NCBI GenBank assembly: GCA_028274925.1
Contig: JAQCNR010000232.1
Coordinates: forward strand, 1-7,843
Direction of reading: 5' to 3'
DNA from: Halovenus sp.
GTDB lineage: Archaea > Halobacteriota > Halobacteria > Halobacteriales > Haloarculaceae
Length of the DNA stretch: 7,843 bases
A model generated the notes under the pieces. It had not been told where the DNA came from. It saw nothing but the letters and a program-made list of their open reading frames with translations, and searched no databases. Positions within the stretch are counted from its first letter, which is position 1. Every line of letters starts with the position of its first letter. The position numbers and the translations under genes were made by a program. Below, one piece after another: positions 1-6,193 of this stretch.

Positions 1-1
1 C

Positions 2-313
2 GCCGCAGAAGGATTGTCAGCACTGCGTGAACCAGTCAGCGAGCGACCCTACCGGAAGGAGAGTATCGAGTGTCCCGACGAGTCGAAAATTGGAGTCATG
101 GATACCCTCCGCGAGCGACTTCCAGAAGCGTTCCCCGAGGCAGGCGTCAACACCAACCACGGTGTGCGTCTGGAACTTGCTGACGGGGAGTGGACACTCG
201 TGCGGCCGAGCGGGACGGAGCCGTACATCCGCGTCTATGCCGAGAGCGACACTGTAGACCAACTGGTCGACAGCGTCAGCGACGTCGTGGAGAAAGCCAT
301 CGAGGAAGAGTAG
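2..313 (+). CDS. Phosphohexomutase (phosphoglucosamine mutase / phosphomannomutase family), C-terminal end only
   Basis: The last 103 codons of a gene that enters from the left edge; the reading frame is open from base 2, so a TTG at 14 is not a real start. Residues 68-74 (RPSGTEP), followed by YIRVYAES, are the phosphate-binding signature of domain 4 of the alpha-D-phosphohexomutase superfamily, which interconverts sugar 1- and 6-phosphates (glucosamine-P or mannose-P) in the cytoplasm to feed nucleotide-sugar and glycan synthesis. The catalytic phosphoserine domain lies outside the window, so GlmM and ManB/phosphoglucomutase subtypes cannot be told apart. It stops with TAG at 311-313, four bases before the 3' end of the convergent tRNA gene. 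Family membership is firm; substrate is not. Confidence 0.9.
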   Translation, partial: AAEGLSALREPVSERPYRKESIECPDESKIGVMDTLRERLPEAFPEAGVNTNHGVRLELADGEWTLVRPSGTEPYIRVYAESDTVDQLVDSVSDVVEKAIEEE

Positions 314-317
314 TAGA

Positions 318-390
318 TGCGCGGACCGGAATTTGAATCCGGGTTAAGGGCTTGGAAGGCCCTTGTCATGCCAGACTAGACCACCCGCGC
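318..390 (-). tRNA. tRNA-Gly (anticodon TCC)
   Basis: Read on the minus strand, 73 nt fold into a full cloverleaf. The acceptor stem is GCGCGGG (390-384) with TCCGCGC (325-319), closed by one G-U pair, and the discriminator is A at 318. The D-arm region contains GTC...GAC. The anticodon stem AGGGC/GCCCT encloses loop CTTCCAA with anticodon TCC at 356-354. The T stem CCGGA/TCCGG encloses the standard loop TTCAAAT. No intron and no encoded CCA are present, so CCA would be added after transcription. TCC reads glycine codons GGA/GGG. It is convergent with the mutase gene, 4 nt apart. Confidence 0.95.
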
Positions 391-416
391 TCGCGTTCGT
401 TGCTGAAGCCGTCCGG

Positions 417-426
417 CGTTAAGTTT
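417..426 (-). promoter_or_regulatory. Possible box A (TATA) of the tRNA-Gly gene
   Basis: On the minus strand AAACTTAACG is centred about 32 nt before the first tRNA base, the expected position for an archaeal TATA box serving a short-leader tRNA transcript. Support is position and A/T richness only. Confidence 0.35.
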
Positions 427-472
427 CTTCCTATTCACCACGACGGAGGCGTACAGAGACAATCCAGCAGTA

Positions 473-480
473 TTCTTATT
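473..480 (+). promoter_or_regulatory. TATA-like element of the DUF433-DUF5615 cassette
   Basis: TTCTTATT lies 26-33 nt before the ATG at 506, in an A/T-rich stretch of otherwise GC-rich DNA. This spacing fits a leaderless haloarchaeal transcript beginning at or near the start codon. No Shine-Dalgarno-like sequence precedes the ATG. Confidence 0.4.
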
Positions 481-505
481 TGTAGCTGTCACATACCATC
501 GACCA

Positions 506-805
506 ATGAGCGAAATTGTCTCGACTAACGGTGTGCTGGGTGGTGCACCGCGTATCGACGGCCGGCGTATCGGTGTCCACCACGTCGCCAAGCGCGTCGT
601 CGACGCTGGCGTGTCGCCGGAGCAGGTCGCGGCAGATTACGACCTCGATATCGCCGACGTCCACCGCGCACTCACCTACTATTACGACAATCCCGACGAG
701 ATGCGTCGGGTGCAGGCAGCGCGTCGGTCAGTTCCGGAGGGAGTCGAGACGGTCCACGGTCCCGAAGACTTCGATACCGAAGCGCGTTCTGAACCCGAGG
801 CATGA
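506..805 (+). CDS. DUF433 domain protein, probable antitoxin of a VapBC-like module
   Basis: A 99-aa protein. Residues 9-61 match the DUF433 layout: a GAPRIDGRRIGV strand-turn, a helix after it, GVSPEQVAADYDL (35-47), then ADVHRALTYYYDN (50-62), which forms a winged-helix-like DNA-binding fold in this family. The tail (about 63-99) is acidic and probably flexible, as expected for the part of an antitoxin that wraps its toxin. Its stop overlaps the start of the next gene (ATGA, 802-805), implying one transcript and coupled translation. DUF433 proteins commonly precede DUF5615 PIN-like proteins in archaea and bacteria. By analogy it would neutralise that partner and repress the shared promoter; this is inference. 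The ATG at 506 is preferred because of its TATA spacing. Confidence 0.82.
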   Translation: MSEIVSTNGVLGGAPRIDGRRIGVHHVAKRVVDAGVSPEQVAADYDLDIADVHRALTYYYDNPDEMRRVQAARRSVPEGVETVHGPEDFDTEARSEPEA

Positions 806-1137
806 GATTGCTGGCGGACGAGCACGTACCGCCAGCAGTAATTTCGGCACCGCGTGGCGAGGGCCACGATGTTGCGGTCGTCGGTGACGAAGTCGAACTC
901 GGGTCCGAAGATACTGTTCTCTTGGAGTTTGCCCGAGAGACGAACCGCACTATTCTGAGCGAAGATACTGACTTCCGTGGAGCGAATCCCGAACTCGCGG
1001 TCGGCACACACCCGGGGGTAGTGGCGTGCGATACCGCCGCGTCGCCAGGCAAGATTGCAACTGCAGTCCGACAAATCGAAGCGTACACTGACGACCTCTC
1101 CGAGGCAGTGCTGTTCGTTCCCGGAGACTGGCTCTAA
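802..1137 (+). CDS. DUF5615 PIN-like protein, probable toxin nuclease
   Basis: A 111-aa protein of the DUF5615 (PIN-like, Mut7-C-related) family. Visible acidic positions of a PIN fold are LADEHVP (residues 4-10, D6/E7), GSED (34-37) and SEDTDF (53-58, E54, D55, D57). These would bind divalent metal in an RNase active site. The segment GEGHDVAVV (19-27) also fits the family. PIN toxins typically cleave tRNA or mRNA; no target can be read here. It starts within the ATGA of the upstream antitoxin gene and ends 21 nt from the convergent phosphoesterase stop. Oddity: residue 17 is proline (SAPRGEGHDV) where relatives usually have a hydrophobic helix residue (LRxxGHDV), which might weaken the fold. 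It is otherwise full length. A housekeeping RNA-processing role is an alternative. Confidence 0.82.
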   Translation: MRLLADEHVPPAVISAPRGEGHDVAVVGDEVELGSEDTVLLEFARETNRTILSEDTDFRGANPELAVGTHPGVVACDTAASPGKIATAVRQIEAYTDDLSEAVLFVPGDWL

Positions 1138-1158
1138 CTGAGGGTTAGACGAGGTCGT

Positions 1159-1662
1159 TCATAGACTCTTGCTCTCGAAGGCCTCACCGTCGGGGTCACG
1201 AAGTTCGACTCGAAGGCTGTCAGGAGTCTCCTCGACGGCCGCGTAGGCAGGCCGGTAGCGCCGTGGGTCGGCGTAACTGCCGGGGTTGATGTGGAGGGAC
1301 TCGCCAATCGTATCGAGTACTGGCCGGTGTGTGTGACCCGTGATGACTACGTCGGCGTCGTCCTGCCGAGCCAACAGCGATAGTGAGGTTTCGTCGTGTT
1401 TGTGGCCGTGGGCGAGCAGGAATCGATAGCCGGCCCACTTAGTCGTGGTGGTGGCTGGCAGTCGATTCTCCACCGCCGGACTGTCGCGGTTGCCGGGCAC
1501 AGCAACGAGCGTGTCTGCCAACTCCGCAAAGCTATCGAGCACCGCTTCGGTCGTGAAGTCGCCAGTGTGTGTGAGAACGTCGGCGTCGTCAATCACGGAT
1601 CGCAGGTGTGCCGGCAGGCCCGGGTCGTCGCGTCGGTGTGTGTCAGAGACAGAGACGAGCAT
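1159..1662 (-). CDS. YfcE/MJ0936-type metallophosphoesterase
   Basis: A 167-aa calcineurin-like phosphoesterase of the small YfcE/MJ0936 class. All metal-site motifs are present in order: SDTH (6-9), THTGDF (31-36), GNRD (57-60), AHGHKH (84-89) and GHTH (109-112), followed by NPGS (126-129). These ligands bind two divalent metals (Mn/Ni in characterised relatives) that hydrolyse phosphodiesters. The physiological substrate is unknown. It is cytoplasmic, with no signal peptide or membrane segment. GNRD replaces the more common GNCD, a mild variation. It lies 44 nt downstream of the ABC exporter on the same strand and may be cotranscribed, though no functional link is evident. It converges with the toxin gene on the other side. 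Confidence 0.92.
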   Translation of the reverse strand: MLVSVSDTHRRDDPGLPAHLRSVIDDADVLTHTGDFTTEAVLDSFAELADTLVAVPGNRDSPAVENRLPATTTTKWAGYRFLLAHGHKHDETSLSLLARQDDADVVITGHTHRPVLDTIGESLHINPGSYADPRRYRPAYAAVEETPDSLRVELRDPDGEAFESKSL

Positions 1663-1706
1663 TATCGTCCTGTAGAGAGAGCCGTGCTGAAAACAGTCTC
1701 GTTCGG

Positions 1707-3638
1707 TCAGTCGTCGTTGACCTGCGTGCGGGCCTGTCGCTTCGAGGCCCGCTCGATGAACTCTTCGGGAAGCTGGTCGATTTCGCCCGCCTGAACGCCC
1801 CAGAGGTGGGCGTAGAGGCCATCTTCCCCGAGCAGGTCGTCGTGGCTGCCGCGCTCGACAATCGTGCCGTCTTCGAGGACGAGAATCTGGTCTGCGTCCT
1901 TGATCGTCGAGAGTCGGTGGGCAATGGCGAAGGTCGTCCGGTTCTCGCTGAGGTTGTCCAGCGAGCGCTGAATCAACATCTCTGTCTCTGTGTCCACGTC
2001 ACTGGTCGCCTCGTCCAGCACCAGAATCTCGGGGTCTTTGAGAATCGCCCGGGCGATGGCGATACGCTGGCGCTGCCCACCAGAGAGTTTCACGCCACGC
2101 TCGCCAACCTCGGTCTCGTAGCCCTCGGGAAGGTTCTGGATGAAGTCGTGGGCTTCTGCCATCTTCGCAGCCTCGACAACCTCCTCGCGGTCAGCCTCGA
2201 AGGAGCCGTAGGCGATGTTCTCCTCGACCGTGCCGTAGAACAGGTACGACTCCTGACCGACGTAGCCGATTGCGCGGCGGACACTCGACATCCGGACTGT
2301 CCGGAGGTCCTGGTCGTCGATGCGGATGGCACCGTCGTCGACATCGTACATCCGAAGCAGGAGTTTGAGCACGGTCGACTTGCCGGCCCCGGTCGGCCCG
2401 ACAAGTGCAATCGTCTCGCCGCTGTCGGCCTCGAAGGTGATGTCTTCGAGAATCTGCTCGTCGGCGTAGCCGAAGTCGACGTCCTCGTACTCGACGCGGC
2501 CACCACTGACCACGAGGTCCTCGGCCGCAGGGTCTTCGGCGATGCGGGAAGGCTCGTCCATCAGTCCGAAGATGCGTTCGGAGGAGGCCCGCGCACGCTG
2601 GTACATGTTGATAATCTGGCCGAACTGCGCCATTGGCCAGATGAACCGCTGGGTAAGGAGCATGAAGGTGACGAACTCACCGGTCGAGAGCGGTTCGGTG
2701 AAAATCCACGGGGCCTGTCCCTCTGCGGAGAGGACCCAGAGCCCACCGGCGAGGAAGGTGGCAACGAAGCCAACCCCAGCCAGCACTCGCAAGCCAGGGA
2801 AGAACTTGATTCGGGTATTGATTGCGTCCCAGTTGGCATCGAAGTAGTCCTGGCTGACCTCGTTGACACGGTCAGATTCGTACTCCTCGGTGTTCGAGGA
2901 CTTGATAACCTTGATTCCGCCAAGGTTGTTCTCCAGCCGAGAGTTCGTCTTGCCGACCGTCGAGCGCACCTCGGCGTACTTGGGCTGGATTATCTTGATG
3001 AAGTAGTAGGTGAACAGCATGATTAGCGGCACCGGGAGCAACGCAACCAGCGCGAGTTGCCAGTTGTAGTAAAACAGGATTGCGGCAATCCCGAGCACCA
3101 TCACGCTCAGCCGGAACATGGAGTTCATGCCGTCGTTGAGGAAGCGTTCGAGGCGGTTGACGTCGTTCGAGAGAATCGACATCATCTCGCCGGTCTGCTT
3201 GTCGGCGAAAAAGTCCATGTTCAGCCGCTGCATATTGTCGTAGGTGTCTGTTCGGACGTCGTGTTGGATATTCTGTGCGAAGCTGTTGAACCCCCAGTTG
3301 CGCACCCAGTGAAAGAGCGCGCCGAGACCGAAGGCACCGCCGATCAACAGTACGGTTAACAGCAGTTGTCCCTGCGGGTCGGCCGGAATGAACCGGTCGG
3401 GGACGAACCAGATGGCTGCGAAACTCTTGTCCTGTCGGATGACCGCGTCGAGCGCGAATCCAAGCAGGATTGGCGGGACCAGATCGAGGAGGCGGGCAAA
3501 GAGACTCGAGACGATCCCAATGATCACCGAACCCTTGTAGTCGGCCCCGTAGACAAAGAAGAGCCGTTTCATCGGGTTATCGATGTTCTCCCGTTGTTGC
3601 TCGAAGGGGTCGTCGTCTTCCCAGTCTACACCACTCAT
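1707..3638 (-). CDS. ABC exporter half-transporter (fused membrane and ATPase domains)
   Basis: A 643-aa MsbA/LmrA-like type IV ABC protein. About six membrane segments lie at roughly 37-62, 91-112, 172-192, 194-213, 283-303 and 317-335. The nucleotide-binding domain covers about 380-615: A-loop Y391, Walker A GPTGAGKS (414-421), Q-loop Q462, signature LSGGQ (518-522), Walker B ILVLDE (538-543) with catalytic E543, D-loop SDVD, and switch H574. All catalytic residues are intact, so a homodimer would be competent to pump substrate (drug, lipid or peptide, not deducible) out of the cell. I chose the ATG at 3638 over an in-frame ATG at 3698: the longer version adds 20 atypical residues and overlaps the TATA-like box, while 3638 lies 24-30 nt after it. 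No partner half-transporter is adjacent. Confidence 0.93.
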   Translation of the reverse strand: MSGVDWEDDDPFEQQRENIDNPMKRLFFVYGADYKGSVIIGIVSSLFARLLDLVPPILLGFALDAVIRQDKSFAAIWFVPDRFIPADPQGQLLLTVLLIGGAFGLGALFHWVRNWGFNSFAQNIQHDVRTDTYDNMQRLNMDFFADKQTGEMMSILSNDVNRLERFLNDGMNSMFRLSVMVLGIAAILFYYNWQLALVALLPVPLIMLFTYYFIKIIQPKYAEVRSTVGKTNSRLENNLGGIKVIKSSNTEEYESDRVNEVSQDYFDANWDAINTRIKFFPGLRVLAGVGFVATFLAGGLWVLSAEGQAPWIFTEPLSTGEFVTFMLLTQRFIWPMAQFGQIINMYQRARASSERIFGLMDEPSRIAEDPAAEDLVVSGGRVEYEDVDFGYADEQILEDITFEADSGETIALVGPTGAGKSTVLKLLLRMYDVDDGAIRIDDQDLRTVRMSSVRRAIGYVGQESYLFYGTVEENIAYGSFEADREEVVEAAKMAEAHDFIQNLPEGYETEVGERGVKLSGGQRQRIAIARAILKDPEILVLDEATSDVDTETEMLIQRSLDNLSENRTTFAIAHRLSTIKDADQILVLEDGTIVERGSHDDLLGEDGLYAHLWGVQAGEIDQLPEEFIERASKRQARTQVNDD

Positions 3639-3661
3639 TACTGTGAAAGAGGTACCGAACG

Positions 3662-3668
3662 TTGAAAA
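3662..3668 (-). promoter_or_regulatory. TATA-like element of the ABC exporter gene
   Basis: TTTTCAA on the minus strand lies 24-30 nt before the ATG at 3638. The spacing fits a leaderless or very short-leader transcript and supports the shorter start choice. Confidence 0.4.
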
Positions 3669-3688
3669 GGCCTTGTGAGGTGCGTGTA

Positions 3689-3726
3689 CCCATCCCACAG
3701 CCGCGTTTCAGCGATGGGAGCTGTGG
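3689..3726. repeat. Interlocked inverted repeats (pseudoknot topology) in a divergent intergenic region
   Basis: Two perfect inverted repeats are interleaved. Arm a CCCATC (3689-3694) pairs with GATGGG (3713-3718), and arm b CCACAGC (3695-3701) pairs with GCTGTGG (3720-3726). The order is a-b-a'-b', so as RNA or single-stranded DNA both can form together only as an H-type pseudoknot, with a small inner CGC/GCG stem (3702-3704 with 3711-3713). It sits between the divergent ABC and UspA genes. It could be a relic of an IS200/IS605 end or omega RNA, an operator, or a switch of two alternative hairpins. The sequence does not decide. Confidence 0.6.
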
Positions 3727-3741
3727 CGATACTGACAACCG

Positions 3742-3751
3742 AAAATAACTA
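3742..3751 (+). promoter_or_regulatory. TATA-like element of the UspA gene
   Basis: AAAATAACTA is the most A/T-rich stretch before the gene, 28-37 nt upstream of the ATG at 3779. This is archaeal promoter spacing with almost no leader. Confidence 0.4.
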
Positions 3752-3778
3752 ATTCGACTTCGGACGTATATCGAAGTG

Positions 3779-4204
3779 ATGTACGAGACAGTTCTCGTTC
3801 CGGTCGACGGAAGTGACGAGTCTCGGACAGCGGCAGCAGAAGCAGTTGACCTCACGGCGAGTGACGGAACTGTACACATCCTGGCAGTGGTCGAGAAGTT
3901 GCCGATGCACCGGCGTTCAGGCAAAGCCGAGAAGTTCGACGGCGGCGACAAGAGCCGTGCCGAGGCGAAGGCAGCGACGGAGACCGTTGCGGAGCAAGCG
4001 GACGCGGCGGAGGTCAGTCACGAGACGGCGGTCGCGGAGGGGGTGCCGTCACGCGAGATTTGTGCCTACGCGGAGAGGGTCGACGCCGACGCAATCGTGG
4101 TCGGAAAGCGCGGAGCCAGCGAGTCCGCGGGGGAAATCCTCGGCAGCACGACCGAACGCATCCTGAAGAACGCACCGACGACGGTCGTCGCCGTCCCCGC
4201 CTAG
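3779..4204 (+). CDS. UspA-family universal stress protein, ATP-binding type
   Basis: A 141-aa single Usp domain. It opens with YETVLVPVDGS (2-12), where D10 contacts nucleotide, and carries the full ATP-binding signature G-x2-G-x9-G-S at 109-123 (G109, G112, G122, S123), ending in APTTVVAVPA. Proteins with this motif bind ATP as dimers and help survival under stress in the cytoplasm; the particular stress is unknown. The ATG at 3779 is preferred to the GTG immediately before it at 3776, because usual family N-termini begin one residue before YxxVLVPVD. It is divergent from the ABC exporter and convergent with the aminopeptidase, overlapping the latter by 4 nt at a CTAG that provides both stop codons. 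Confidence 0.93.
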   Translation: MYETVLVPVDGSDESRTAAAEAVDLTASDGTVHILAVVEKLPMHRRSGKAEKFDGGDKSRAEAKAATETVAEQADAAEVSHETAVAEGVPSREICAYAERVDADAIVVGKRGASESAGEILGSTTERILKNAPTTVVAVPA

Positions 4205-5304
4205 CCCTCGAACTCCGCCTCCCAGCGGAAGTGGCCGTTACGCTGGATTACCTCGCCGTCGATTTCTAAAACTGTGTCCTCGGTCTGCATATTCGTGATG
4301 AGATCAACGTGAACCGCGCTCTGGTTGCCCTCCTCGCCGTCGGGAAGGCAGGCCTTGTAGGCGCGACCGAGCGCGAGGTGAATCGTCCCGCCCATCTTCT
4401 CGTCGAAGAGAATCTGGTCGGTGACACGGTCGATGCCGCGGTTCATCCCGATGCCGAGTTCGCCCAGTCGGTCCGAGCCCTCGTCTGTATCGACGATAGT
4501 CCTGAGCGCGTCTTCGCCAGCATCGGCCGCAATATCGACCACAGCCCCGTCCTCGAAGGTGAGCCGAGCGTTCTCGATGCGAGTCCCGCGGATGGTCATC
4601 GGTACGTCGAAATTCACCTCGCCCTCGGTGGCGGCAGGCGCAGTGAAGACTTCGCCGCTTGGCAGGTTGTGGGAGTCGTAGGCGACACTCGCCGCACTAT
4701 TGACCGCGGTACGGTCCGCGATGGACATCGTCAGGTCTGTCCCGTCGCCTTTGCGAATCCAGACCTCACTGCCCGCGTCGAGTACGTCTTTGAGTTGGGC
4801 CATCTCCTCGGCAAGTGCCTCCCAGTCGCGGAGAATCGCGTCGTAGACGAAGTCCTGATAGGCTTCGTAACTCGTTCCGGCCTGTTGTGCGAGTGCGCGT
4901 GTTGGGTGGACTGTCGAGACCCAGTCGGTGTCGAGGCGGGCCTCACGGATTCCTTCGCGTGCCTGGGCGAAGGCGGTCTGTGTCTCTTCTGGGATATCTG
5001 CCCCCGCGCTGGTATTTCGCGTCCCGCGCAGCGAGAGGACGCTGTCGGCCTCGGCGTACAGCCCGTGCTCGAACTCGGGGTCAGTCTCGAAGTTCCTGTC
5101 GCTCGCTCGCTGGTAGGCCCGGTCCATCTCCTCGGAGTCGTAGGTGACGACCATGTTGGCCCCGCGCTCGCCGAGCTGTTCAGCAACAGCGACCCCGAGT
5201 TTGTGTGCCCCCTCGCCGACGGAGACGACGACGTCGTCGCCGTCGTCGATACGGGCACTCCAGTCGACCAGTATCTGTGCGTGTTCTGTGATCCGACTAT
5301 CCAT
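4201..5304 (-). CDS. M29-family metalloaminopeptidase
   Basis: A 367-aa protein of peptidase family M29 (aminopeptidase T / AmpS / PepS), which removes N-terminal residues from peptides in the cytoplasm using two metal ions. The family's conserved ligands and catalytic residues can be placed: E218 (PSGEVF), E282 (GELGIG), H309 (GGTIHLALG), Y316 (GRAY), H332 and D334 (HVDLI). The order and spacing match characterised members, so it should be active. Length is slightly short of the common 370-415 aa, with no missing domain evident. A TATA-like box lies 23-30 nt upstream, giving a short leader and supporting the ATG at 5304. The stop overlaps the convergent UspA stop. Which N-terminal residues it prefers cannot be read. 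Confidence 0.93.
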   Translation of the reverse strand: MDSRITEHAQILVDWSARIDDGDDVVVSVGEGAHKLGVAVAEQLGERGANMVVTYDSEEMDRAYQRASDRNFETDPEFEHGLYAEADSVLSLRGTRNTSAGADIPEETQTAFAQAREGIREARLDTDWVSTVHPTRALAQQAGTSYEAYQDFVYDAILRDWEALAEEMAQLKDVLDAGSEVWIRKGDGTDLTMSIADRTAVNSAASVAYDSHNLPSGEVFTAPAATEGEVNFDVPMTIRGTRIENARLTFEDGAVVDIAADAGEDALRTIVDTDEGSDRLGELGIGMNRGIDRVTDQILFDEKMGGTIHLALGRAYKACLPDGEEGNQSAVHVDLITNMQTEDTVLEIDGEVIQRNGHFRWEAEFEG

Positions 5305-5326
5305 ACGTCATACTCACGAGAGCCGT

Positions 5327-5334
5327 CCCTAAAG
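5327..5334 (-). promoter_or_regulatory. TATA-like element of the M29 aminopeptidase gene
   Basis: CTTTAGGG on the minus strand lies 23-30 nt before the ATG at 5304, fitting a near-leaderless transcript. The remaining intergenic DNA up to the maoC stop (5335-5430) contains A/T-rich stretches and several short CAGT/ACTG words but no clear hairpin terminator. Confidence 0.4.
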
Positions 5335-5430
5335 GAGTCCGTTCCTCAAACAGTCAGTTTCACAAACAGAAATTGAACTGCGAACAGTGACTCTGACTGG
5401 TCGTCTGCTGACTACGGGCGCAGTCGATGC

Positions 5431-6048
5431 TTACTCGTCGGGCTCGTCGTCGATGAGGATAACAGCCTCACCGTCGATGGCGACATCCTCACCGTTGAGT
5501 ACCCGCGTCCGGAGTCGATACTGGTCGTCGCCCAGATCCTCGACGATTTCGCAGTTCGCGGAGATCCGGTCGTCGATTCGAACGGGACCGAGGAACTCGA
5601 GGTCCTGTGAGAGGTAGATGACCAGTCCGGGCACTCGCGCGAGCGCAGCACTGATCAGGCCTCCAACCAACGTCCCGTGAGCAATTCGGCCCTTGAATCG
5701 GGTTCTCGACCCGTATTCCTCGTCGAGATGGAGCGGATTCGTGTCACCGCTGGCGGCGGCGAAACTCTTCACGTCGGCGTCGCTAATTGTTTTCGTGAAC
5801 GTGAACGTGTCGCCGACGGAGACCTCTGTCGGGTCGTCAGCACTCATTTCGGCGTGCCACTCGGGCAGGTCACCGGCCGGTTCGATGCGGTCGAGCGGTG
5901 GGGTTTCTGTGCCAGTGTCGTCATCTTCGGGGACACTCCAGGCCTGAACGGCGGCCCGGTTAGCAGCGATAGCATTTTCCACCATCTGGGTTGATGTCTC
6001 GGCCCATTTGTCAAGGAATGGGTTACCGTACCAGTCAGTACTCATCAT
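5431..6048 (-). CDS. MaoC-family (R)-specific enoyl-CoA hydratase with N-terminal helical extension (PhaJ-like)
   Basis: A 205-aa protein. The C-terminal part (about 72-205) is a hotdog-fold MaoC domain with the hydratase-2 motif GDTNPLHLDEEYG (101-113; D102 and H107 are the expected catalytic pair) and RIAHGTLVG (121-129). The reaction hydrates trans-2-enoyl-CoA to (R)-3-hydroxyacyl-CoA, which supplies polyhydroxyalkanoate (PHA) synthase from beta-oxidation intermediates. Residues 1-40 are unusual: an amphipathic helix (FLDKWAETSTQMVENAIAAN, then RAAVQAW) resembling helical segments of PHA granule proteins, followed by an acidic linker. MaoC-like genes accompany haloarchaeal pha clusters, and the gene to the right looks PHA-related. 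ATG at 6048 or the next codon (6045) could be the start. An IS right end lies 36 nt upstream. Hydratase assignment is strong; the PHA role is inferred. Confidence 0.88.
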   Translation of the reverse strand: MMSTDWYGNPFLDKWAETSTQMVENAIAANRAAVQAWSVPEDDDTGTETPPLDRIEPAGDLPEWHAEMSADDPTEVSVGDTFTFTKTISDADVKSFAAASGDTNPLHLDEEYGSRTRFKGRIAHGTLVGGLISAALARVPGLVIYLSQDLEFLGPVRIDDRISANCEIVEDLGDDQYRLRTRVLNGEDVAIDGEAVILIDDEPDE

Positions 6049-6068
6049 TTACCGGTATGTGGTAGCGG

Positions 6069-6076
6069 GTAATAAG
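6069..6076 (-). promoter_or_regulatory. TATA-like element of maoC, just outside the IS end
   Basis: CTTATTAC on the minus strand lies 21-28 nt before the maoC ATG at 6048, standing out from the GC-rich surroundings. Only eight bases separate it from the inferred IS boundary at 6085, so the core box survives while everything further upstream has been replaced by IS sequence. Confidence 0.45.
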
Positions 6077-6084
6077 TGCTGAGG

Positions 6085-6193
6085 GTGACATCCTCCCCGG
6101 CCTAAACGGAGAGGGATCGAAGATCCTTTATGCAGTCGGGCAGAGCCCGACGACGCCGGGGCTTCCCGTACCACAGGTGGGATATTTGCCGGT
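6085..6193 (-). ncRNA. Putative omega RNA (IS right-end RNA guide scaffold)
   Basis: The 109 nt after the tnpB stop are strongly structured. The outer stem pairs 6095-6101 with 6155-6161 (CCCCGGC/GCCGGGG). Inside lie a 7-bp hairpin 6135-6141/6145-6151 (GTCGGGC, 3-nt loop) and a 5-bp hairpin 6114-6118/6122-6126 (GGATC, 3-nt loop), forming a three-way junction. A small CCAC/GTGG hairpin is at 6171-6180. The 3' end GGAGGATGTCAC is typical of haloarchaeal TnpB right ends. TnpB proteins use such RNAs, transcribed across the right end, with the flanking host sequence as guide. The RNA may begin inside the tnpB reading frame. Structure is seen; function is by family. Confidence 0.65.

Noticed and set aside
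318..505. tRNA-Gly as an integration site for the neighbouring toxin-antitoxin cassette
   Set aside because: No second copy of the tRNA 3' end was found in the window and no integrase is present, so an attachment site cannot be supported.
1608..3026. Long 472-codon plus-strand open frame
   Set aside because: It lies antisense to the ABC exporter, whose protein has every expected motif; high GC removes stops in the opposite strand. No recognisable domain.
3639..3698. Longer start of the ABC exporter (ATG at 3698)
   Set aside because: The added 20 residues are unlike family N-termini and span the TATA-like box; the ATG at 3638 has proper leaderless spacing.
4309..5376. 355-codon plus-strand open frame
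   Set aside because: Antisense shadow of the M29 aminopeptidase, which has all metal ligands in place.
5335..5430. Terminator downstream of maoC
   Set aside because: There are short CAGT/ACTG inverted words and T-rich stretches but no stable hairpin with a clear T-run.
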